From an uncultured Pseudomonadota bacterium (GTDB taxonomy: Bacteria; Pseudomonadota; Gammaproteobacteria; Burkholderiales; SG8-39), in contig CAITSH010000169.1 of NCBI GenBank assembly GCA_903895005.1, forward strand, positions 1 through 12,871: DNA of 12,871 nucleotides. Direction: 5' to 3'. Of the stretch, positions 7,761 to 12,871 are shown piece by piece; position 1 is the stretch's first letter; every line of letters starts with the position of its first letter. The translations under genes and the position numbers were made by a program. The notes below the pieces were generated by a model, which was not told where the DNA came from, did not search any database, and worked only from the letters and a program-made list of their open reading frames with translations.

Positions 7761-9032
7761 CTAGGATGATTTTTTGGGCGGAGCGCTGAACGCCCCAGCG
7801 GTCTTCAGGGCAGCCACCTTCGCCTCGTCATAACCGAGTACGGACTTGAGCACTTCGTCCGTATGTTCGCCAAGCAGCGGGGAACGCTCGATCTTGGCGG
7901 GAGAAGCGGACAGCTTGATCGGCATGCCCACGTTCCACCACTTTCCCCGTGTCGGGTGATCCAGTTCGACGTACATGTCGCGGCCGCGAATATGCTCATC
8001 ATTCGCAAGATCCTCGGTTGACATGATCGGCCCGCAGGGCACATCGAGCGGGTTCAAAATGGCCATGAACTCGCGCTTCGAATAGTTCGAGGCAAACTTG
8101 GTGATGAGCGCCCACATTTCGTTCTGGTTCTTGCGCCGATCGGCAACGTTCGCAAATTTCGGATCGGTGGAAAGGGTGGGCAAGCCAAGGTCCGGGCCTA
8201 TGCGCCTGGCCAACGCATCCCAAACCGCCTCCTGGACCACCACGTAGATGTAGTCATTGGGACCGCCGGGTTTGCATTGGATAGCGTTACCCAATTGCCC
8301 GCCTCCCGAATCATTGCCCGCACGAGGGACAGCCCCCATCCCCTGCTGCGTGGGGACCGAGTACTCGGACAGAGACTGCCGGGTAAGGCGCTGATGGTCA
8401 CGCCACTTGACACGGCACAAGTTCATCACGCCGTCCATCATCGCAACCTCGACGTATTGTCCCTGCCCGGTCCGGGTCGCCTGGTGCAAAGCGGCAAGCA
8501 ACCCGATGGCAAGATGCAACCCTGTTCCGGAATCACCGATCTGCGCACCGGTCACAAACGGAGGCCCGTCCGGGATGCCGGTCGTGCTCATTGCGCCACC
8601 CATCGCCTGCGCCACGTTCTCATAGGCCTTGAACTCGGCATAAGGTCCGCTGGAGCCAAAACCCTTGATCGACCCCATGACAATTTTCGGATTGATCTCG
8701 TGAATCTTTTCCCAGGTAAAGCCAAAACGGTCAAGCACGCCGGGGCCGAAATTTTCCATGACGATGTCGCACTGCTTGACTAGGTCGACGAAGACAGCCT
8801 TGCCCTCGGCGCTTTTCATATTGACCGTGATGGAGCGCTTGTTGCAGTTGAGCATGGTGAAATACAGGCTGTCTGAGCCGGGCACATCGCGCAATTGCCC
8901 GCGCGTTGCGTCACCCTGCGGCGGTTCGAACTTGATGACGTCGGCTCCCATCCATGCCAGGAGTTGCGAGCAGGTGGGCCCCGCCTGCACGTGCGTCATG
9001 TCCAGTATCCGGACTCCCTTGAGTGCTTCCAT
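7761..9032 (-). CDS. frc: Formyl-CoA:oxalate CoA-transferase
   Basis: Class III CoA-transferase of 423 aa (Oxalobacter Frc is 428). It moves CoA from formyl-CoA to oxalate, giving formate and oxalyl-CoA, and feeds the decarboxylase encoded just upstream. Visible signatures: [14 protein letters not shown] (10-23, Q16 equals Frc Q17), [14 protein letters not shown] (55-68), [18 protein letters not shown] (91-108), the catalytic aspartate D167 in [12 protein letters not shown] (equals Frc D169), the Gly-rich active-site loop SGGGQLG, and [10 protein letters not shown] near the C-terminus. At the position of Frc W48 the protein has Q46 (TRGQLRD), as in E. coli YfdW. Close spelling agreement with Frc over the whole length makes oxalate/formyl-CoA the likely substrates, although related succinyl- or other CoA-transferases share the fold. 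GGAGA precedes the ATG. It follows oxc by 62 bases and is probably cotranscribed. Confidence 0.95.
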   Translation of the reverse strand: MEALKGVRILDMTHVQAGPTCSQLLAWMGADVIKFEPPQGDATRGQLRDVPGSDSLYFTMLNCNKRSITVNMKSAEGKAVFVDLVKQCDIVMENFGPGVLDRFGFTWEKIHEINPKIVMGSIKGFGSSGPYAEFKAYENVAQAMGGAMSTTGIPDGPPFVTGAQIGDSGTGLHLAIGLLAALHQATRTGQGQYVEVAMMDGVMNLCRVKWRDHQRLTRQSLSEYSVPTQQGMGAVPRAGNDSGGGQLGNAIQCKPGGPNDYIYVVVQEAVWDALARRIGPDLGLPTLSTDPKFANVADRRKNQNEMWALITKFASNYSKREFMAILNPLDVPCGPIMSTEDLANDEHIRGRDMYVELDHPTRGKWWNVGMPIKLSASPAKIERSPLLGEHTDEVLKSVLGYDEAKVAALKTAGAFSAPPKKSS

Positions 9033-9094
9033 TCAATTCTCCAGTTATTCGTCAGCGGGTGGACAAGCGGTCTGCTTTCACCGAACGTTTTGAC

Positions 9095-10835
9095 CTATTT
9101 CTTCTTCGCACTCTGCGGATTAAGGCTGGTGATCCGACCGCTCTCGGTACCCGCCGCCTCATCGATAACGGCGTTGATGAGCGTGGGTTTGCGCGAACGG
9201 ACCGCCTCTTCCATTGCATTGCGCAACTCGGCCGGCGTCGTGGCATTCACCCCTACCCCGCCAAACGCCTCCATGAGCTTGTCGTAGCGCGCCCCCTTGA
9301 CGAACACCGTGGGAGCAACGTCAGCCCCCCCCCGACGGATTGACGTCGGTGCCGCCATAAACACCGTTGTTGTTCATGACCACCACGCAAACCGGCAGGT
9401 TGTAACGGCAGATCGTCTCCACTTCCATGCCGGAGAAACCGAAGGCGCTGTCCCCCTCAATCGCAATGACCGGCTGGCCGCTGACCACCGCAGCAGCGAC
9501 GGAAAAACCCATCCCGATGCCCATGATCCCCCAGGTACCCACATCCAGTCGTTTGCGCGGCTTGTACATGTCAACGATGCTGCGCGTGAAATCGAGCGCA
9601 TTGGCACCCTCGTTAACCAGAATGGCATCCGGGTTGGCCTTGATGATGTCACGCACGACATTCAAGGCGCTGTGGAAATTCATCGGCACCGGATCACGTG
9701 CGAGCGTCTCGGCCATTTTTGCGATGTTCTTGCTCTTTCGCTCGGCTATCGCCGTGGTCCACTCCGCTGGCGGCTTGGCCCAGCCGGATCCGACGCTTGC
9801 TAGCAGGGCCGAAACGCAGGAGCCGATGTCTCCGACAATCGGTGCATCAATCGCGACGTTGCTATCAGCCTCTTGCGGGGAAATGTCGATCTGTATGAAC
9901 TTCTGCCCGCCCCAGTCCTTGTGGGTCTTGCCGCCCCAGGTCTTGCCCTTGCCGTGGGAGAGCAGCCAGTTCAGGCGCGCGCCGATCAACATCACCACAT
10001 CGGCCTCGGGCAGCACATAAGACCGGGCGGCGGAAGCCGATTGCTCGTGGGTATCGGGCAGCAGCCCCTTTGCCATAGACATCGGCAGGTACGGGATACC
10101 GGTCTTCTCGATGAAAGAACGGATCTCGTTGTCGGCCTGCGCATAGGCGGCGCCTTTACCCAGCACGATGAGCGGCTTCTTAGCCCCGCGCAACAGGTCA
10201 ACGGCGCGCTTCACCGCATCGTCGCCAGGAATTTGTTTCGGCGCTGCATCAACGACCTTGATCAGTGATTTCTTACCCGCGTCGGCCCCGATGCTCTGGG
10301 CGAACAGCTTGGCAGGAAGGTCGAGGTAGACGCCACCGGGACGTCCCGAAACCGCAGCCCGGATGGCGCGCGCAATACCCACGCCGATATCCTCGGCATT
10401 GAGCACGCGAAAGGCCGCCTTGCACAGGGGCTTGGCTATGGCAAGCTGGTCCATCTCCTCGTAGTCACCCTGCTGCAAATCGACGATTTCGCGTTCGCTC
10501 GAGCCGCTGATGAGGATCATCGGAAAACAGTTGGTGGTGGCGTTGGTCAGCGCGGTCAGCCCGTTGAGAAAGCCGGGGGCAGACACGGTCAGGCAAATCC
10601 CGGGCTTTTGCGTCATGAAGCCGGCAATAGCCGCGGCGTTACCGGCATTCTGCTCGTGCCGGAACGAAATCACCCGCAGGCCCTCTGCCTGCGCCTTGCG
10701 GGCGAAGTCCGTGATCGGGATACCGGGCAGGCCGAAGATCGTGTCTAGGCCGTTCAGCTTGAGTGCATCAATGACCAACTGAAACCCGTCGGTCATGACT
10801 ACTTCTCCGGTAACCTGCGGTTCAACCGTTCCCAT
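9095..10835 (-). CDS. oxc: Oxalyl-CoA decarboxylase, reading frame broken by a +1 shift in a G9 run
   Basis: Thiamine-diphosphate enzyme converting oxalyl-CoA to formyl-CoA and CO2. The first frame (9321-10835, 504 codons) has E61 of the ThDP-activating [49 protein letters not shown] with Y125, an AYAQADNEI stretch in the middle domain, and the ThDP/Mg motif [20 protein letters not shown] (460-479) ending at NNNG (488-491). It stops at TGA 9321-9323, just after nine G. The missing C-terminus continues in the next frame (9097 back to about 9324): [43 protein letters not shown]. Removing one G rejoins the two into about 579 aa; Oxalobacter Oxc is 568. The intact match on both sides suggests a sequencing error, recent mutation or slippage rather than an old pseudogene. 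AAGGAGG lies five bases before ATG. First gene of the oxalate operon. Confidence 0.9.
9325..9333 (-). repeat. Homopolymer of nine G in oxc at the frameshift
   Basis: Nine consecutive G on the minus strand (C on the plus strand) in the codons for the PSGG stretch. Eight would keep oxc open: TCG GGG GGG GCT GAC. With nine the frame ends at TGA two bases later. Runs of this length are prone to read-length error and to replication slippage. Confidence 0.95.
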
Positions 10836-10903
10836 GGCATCCTCCTTGAATTTGTTGTCAACTTCCCCTAAAAACTTGTCCGCAGACGCAGGGGGAGCGT
10901 ATC

Positions 10904-10916
10904 GGGCAAGAGTCTA
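10904..10916 (-). promoter_or_regulatory. Candidate oxc promoter (-10 and start site) of activator-dependent type
   Basis: TAGACT at 10916-10911 on the minus strand matches four of six -10 positions and puts a start near 10904, giving a leader of about 69 bases. There is no good -35 hexamer; instead the centre of the palindrome at 10939-10952 falls at -41.5, the class II position used by CRP/FNR activators. Geometry is seen; function is inferred. Confidence 0.4.
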
Positions 10917-10938
10917 GGCAGCCCCCTTCCCCACAACC

Positions 10939-10952
10939 TTGACTGAGGTCAA
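10939..10952. promoter_or_regulatory. FNR-like palindromic operator TTGAC-N4-GTCAA
   Basis: Perfect inverted repeat with five-base arms and spacer TGAG in the divergent region between oxc and the Crp/Fnr-family gene. FNR-family proteins bind TTGAT-N4-ATCAA and relatives. The adjacent regulator has the E-x-x-S-R recognition-helix pattern that goes with TTGA half-sites, so it is the likely ligand. Confidence 0.65.
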
Positions 10953-10968
10953 TAATTCCGCCTTAAAT
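10939..10968 (+). promoter_or_regulatory. Candidate promoter of the Crp/Fnr-family regulator, overlapping the operator
   Basis: TTGACT (10939-10944), an 18-base spacer, and TTAAAT (10963-10968). The -35 matches well and the -10 matches four of six positions. The start would be near 10975, about 20 bases before the ATG. The -35 is the left arm of the palindrome, so a bound regulator would block it. Confidence 0.35.
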
Positions 10969-10975
10969 CGGCGGA
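10957..10975. repeat. Short inverted repeat TCCGCC-N7-GGCGGA in the regulator leader
   Basis: Six-base perfect arms (10957-10962 and 10970-10975) around TTAAATC, which contains the proposed -10 of the regulator. It could be a second binding site or chance; nothing else supports a role. Confidence 0.25.
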
Positions 10976-10995
10976 TTGCCTTAAGCTGACGCGCC

Positions 10996-11610
10996 ATGTC
11001 CGCCATCGCCACCCACCCCCAGCGCAACACCATCCGGCTGCAGCTGCAGCACAACCTGATTCTCCGCGAAATGAGCATCGTGGCCAGGGAAGACCTTGAG
11101 CCCAAACTTGAAATCGTCGAGTACAAGAAGGGCGAGCCGCTGGTGCATCAGGGATCCACAGCCATGGAGCAGTTTTTCATTCTCGACGGAATACTGAAAC
11201 GCGTGGTCAGCAATGCCGAGGGCAAGGAAATGATCCTGCGATTTGCCGCCGAGCCTGACATGGATACGTCCTACGCCGCGTGGCGCCTCAAGACACCGGT
11301 CCCCTACAGCATCGTCGCGGTCACAAGGGTGCTCGCGGCACGGCTTTCCATGCCACTTTGGGTGGATTTTCTCGACCGCCACCTCGACGTAAAACAGCGC
11401 TTCGAGTACGAGGTCATGCGCCTGATGTCAGAAGTAATGGCGCATACCATCACCCTTCACCTGCTTGACGCTCCCGGGCGGCTGCAACGTTTCATGCGGA
11501 AACACCCCCAGTTGCTTGGCCGCATCCCGAAAAAGGAGCTCGCTTCCTACCTGAACCTGACACCGGAAACGCTGTCGCGCCTCAAGCAAAGGGTTAGCGC
11601 GGCGGAATAA
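10996..11610 (+). CDS. Crp/Fnr-family transcriptional regulator of the oxalate genes
   Basis: Short DNA-binding regulator, 204 aa, divergent from oxc and so its likely controller. Residues about 20-120 form a cyclic-nucleotide-binding-like beta-barrel (KKGEPLVHQGS, FFILDGILKRVV, LRFAAEPDMDTSYAAW). A long helix at about 125-160 should make the dimer interface, and the C-terminal helix-turn-helix is at 176-199 (RIPKKELASYLNLTPETLSR). The recognition helix reads E191-T-L-S194-R195, the FNR pattern E-x-x-S-R, not the CRP pattern with Gly. The protein has no cysteine at all, so an FNR-type iron-sulfur cluster is excluded; it also lacks the CRP cAMP-pocket Arg-Ser pair, so cAMP is unlikely. The ligand is unknown. 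The wing after the recognition helix is very short. An in-frame TGA three codons upstream fixes ATG 10996 as the first possible start; its Shine-Dalgarno sequence is weak. Confidence 0.9.
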   Translation: MSAIATHPQRNTIRLQLQHNLILREMSIVAREDLEPKLEIVEYKKGEPLVHQGSTAMEQFFILDGILKRVVSNAEGKEMILRFAAEPDMDTSYAAWRLKTPVPYSIVAVTRVLAARLSMPLWVDFLDRHLDVKQRFEYEVMRLMSEVMAHTITLHLLDAPGRLQRFMRKHPQLLGRIPKKELASYLNLTPETLSRLKQRVSAAE

Positions 11611-11653
11611 TGTCCAATGTGTTTCGTTAAGTCCTTTCGCTCGCGCGTTTCGT

Positions 11654-12871
11654 TCAGGCAGCGCGCGCCTTGAGCTTTTCGATCCCAGATGAAACCAGCG
11701 GCCAGAAAAGCAAGATCATGGCAAAGCCGGTAATACCGCCAACCAGGCCGTTCGAGAAAAAGATAGAAACATCACCCTGCGAAAGCAGCATCGATTGCCG
11801 GAATGAGTCTTCGGCCCTGTCACCGAGCACCAGCGCGAGCACCAGGGGCGCAAGCGGGTAATCGAGTTTCTTGAACACATAACCCACGATGCCGAACCCG
11901 AGCATCAACCAGACATCAAACATCGAGTTATGAACGGTGTAGGCCCCGATCGCACAAATCACGAGGATCACCGGGGCGATGATCGAAAATGGGATGCGCA
12001 AAATTGCGGCAAACAGCGGCACGCAGGTAAGTACCACGATGAGCCCGGCGATATTGCCCAGATACATGCTGGCTATAAGACCCCAGACGAAATCCTTTTG
12101 CTCCACAAAAAGCAGCGGTCCCGGTTGCAGGCCCCAGATCAAAAGCCCCCCCAGCAGAACCGCTGCGGTTGGCGAGCCAGGCACGCCTAAGGTCAACATG
12201 GGCAAAAGCGCGGAAGTACCCGCGGCATGTGCTGCTGTTTCGGGTGCGACGACGCCCTCGACCTGGCCCTGCCCGAATTTCAGTCCGTCCTTGGAAAAGC
12301 GCTTGGCCACGCCGTAGCTCATGAACGAGGCTGGCGTCGCGCCACCGGGAACAATCCCCATGAAGCATCCGACAAGCGCGCTGCGGACTGAAGTCGCCCA
12401 GTAACGCGGCAGTTCCTTCCAGGTTTCGATCACAATCTTGGTATCGATCTTTGCCTGCTTACCCTTGAACGCCAGGCCTTCTTCGAGCGTCTGCAGAATT
12501 TCTCCGATACCGAACAGCCCGATGACCGCGATCAGGAAGTCAAAGCCCTTGAGCAGTTCGGTAAATCCGAAGGTCAGGCGCAATTGACCTGTCACCGTAT
12601 CGAGCCCGACCGCGGCAAGCGCAAAACCGATCATCATCGACGCAACCGTTTTAATCGCCGACCCTTTTGCCATTCCCACAAACGCGCAGAACGTCAGCAA
12701 GTACACCGAGAAAAATTCCGCAGGACCAAATTTGAGGGCGAATTTGGCCACCACCGGCGACAAGAAGGTGATCATGACAACCGCAACCAGTGCGCCGATG
12801 AACGATGAAGTGAATGCCGCGGTCAGCGCAGCCCCGGCACGCCCTTTCTGCGCCAGCGGGTAACCATCAAA
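11654..12871 (-). CDS. tctA: TctA-family large permease of a tripartite tricarboxylate transporter, N-terminus beyond window
   Basis: Large membrane subunit of a sodium- or proton-coupled tripartite carboxylate importer that works with a periplasmic binding protein (TctC/Bug) and a small subunit (TctB). The frame is open to the right edge, giving 405 of roughly 500 residues, so the ATG at 12775 is internal. TctA signatures are plain: FDGYPLAQKGRAG at the visible start, VPGGATPASFMSYGVAKRFS, FGQGQVEGVVAPETA, LPMLTLGVPGSPTAAVLLGG and LQPGPLLF, followed by hydrophobic helices and a short basic cytoplasmic tail (KLKARAA). The conserved APEAANNA motif reads APETAAHA here. It converges on the regulator gene with 43 bases between them and no evident terminator. 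Oxalate or a related dicarboxylate is a plausible substrate from context only; the family carries many carboxylates. Its partners, if encoded nearby, are right of the window. Confidence 0.93.
   Translation of the reverse strand, partial: FDGYPLAQKGRAGAALTAAFTSSFIGALVAVVMITFLSPVVAKFALKFGPAEFFSVYLLTFCAFVGMAKGSAIKTVASMMIGFALAAVGLDTVTGQLRLTFGFTELLKGFDFLIAVIGLFGIGEILQTLEEGLAFKGKQAKIDTKIVIETWKELPRYWATSVRSALVGCFMGIVPGGATPASFMSYGVAKRFSKDGLKFGQGQVEGVVAPETAAHAAGTSALLPMLTLGVPGSPTAAVLLGGLLIWGLQPGPLLFVEQKDFVWGLIASMYLGNIAGLIVVLTCVPLFAAILRIPFSIIAPVILVICAIGAYTVHNSMFDVWLMLGFGIVGYVFKKLDYPLAPLVLALVLGDRAEDSFRQSMLLSQGDVSIFFSNGLVGGITGFAMILLFWPLVSSGIEKLKARAA

Noticed and set aside
10846..10861. Second operator-like TTGAA-N6-GTCAA near the oxc ribosome binding site
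   Set aside because: The spacer is six rather than four bases and one arm is imperfect, so it does not fit the FNR-family half-site geometry.
10981..11382. 133-codon minus-strand frame opposite the Crp/Fnr-family gene
   Set aside because: Antisense shadow; the plus-strand protein has a coherent ligand-barrel and helix-turn-helix.
1..11610. cAMP from the cyclase acting through the Crp/Fnr-family regulator
   Set aside because: The regulator lacks the CRP cAMP-contact residues and has an FNR-type recognition helix; the two loci are separated by a strong terminator.
11611..11653. Terminator between the convergent regulator and tctA genes
   Set aside because: Only short CG-rich repeats (GCGCG, GTTTCGTT twice); no stem followed by a T run on either strand.
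1..12871. Mobile elements, tRNA or rRNA genes, CRISPR arrays
   Set aside because: No transposase or integrase motif, no regularly spaced repeats, and no cloverleaf or rRNA sequence recognised.

Overview
The window looks like a chromosomal segment of a Gram-negative proteobacterium, most likely a betaproteobacterium. The grounds are the moderately high GC, the type of oxalate cluster, the TctA-family permease and the CHASE2 signalling operon; no rRNA or marker gene fixes the taxon. I see no mobile element, tRNA, rRNA or CRISPR array. Two functional blocks are separated by a strong bidirectional terminator (6723-6753) and a 370-base AT-richer intergenic stretch.

Left block (1-6363, all minus strand, transcribed right to left) is a signalling operon. 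In order it encodes a CHASE2-transmembrane-TPR-like-Ser/Thr kinase (861 aa), a PP2C-type phosphatase (276 aa from a GTG start), a two-FHA-domain protein (255 aa), and a CHASE2-transmembrane class III adenylate cyclase that runs off the left edge. The two membrane sensors have recognisably related CHASE2 domains but different outputs, protein phosphorylation and cAMP. The phosphatase and the FHA phosphothreonine reader complete a writer-eraser-reader set.

Right block (6771-12871) is an oxalate-catabolism locus. Minus-strand genes are oxc (oxalyl-CoA decarboxylase), frc (formyl-CoA:oxalate CoA-transferase) and a formyltransferase resembling the hydrolase domain of 10-formyltetrahydrofolate dehydrogenase. 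A Crp/Fnr-family regulator is divergent from oxc. A TctA-type permease, truncated by the right edge, converges on the regulator. As given, oxc is split by a one-base frameshift in a run of nine G (9325-9333, written as C on the + strand).

The 160-base divergent region holds a perfect palindrome, TTGAC-TGAG-GTCAA. It matches the FNR-like E-x-x-S-R recognition helix of the adjacent regulator. It lies exactly at -41.5 of a candidate oxc start site and overlaps the -35 of a candidate promoter for the regulator. This suggests one operator that activates the pathway and limits its own regulator. The formyltransferase suggests the formyl product may be handled through folate chemistry rather than only released as formate.
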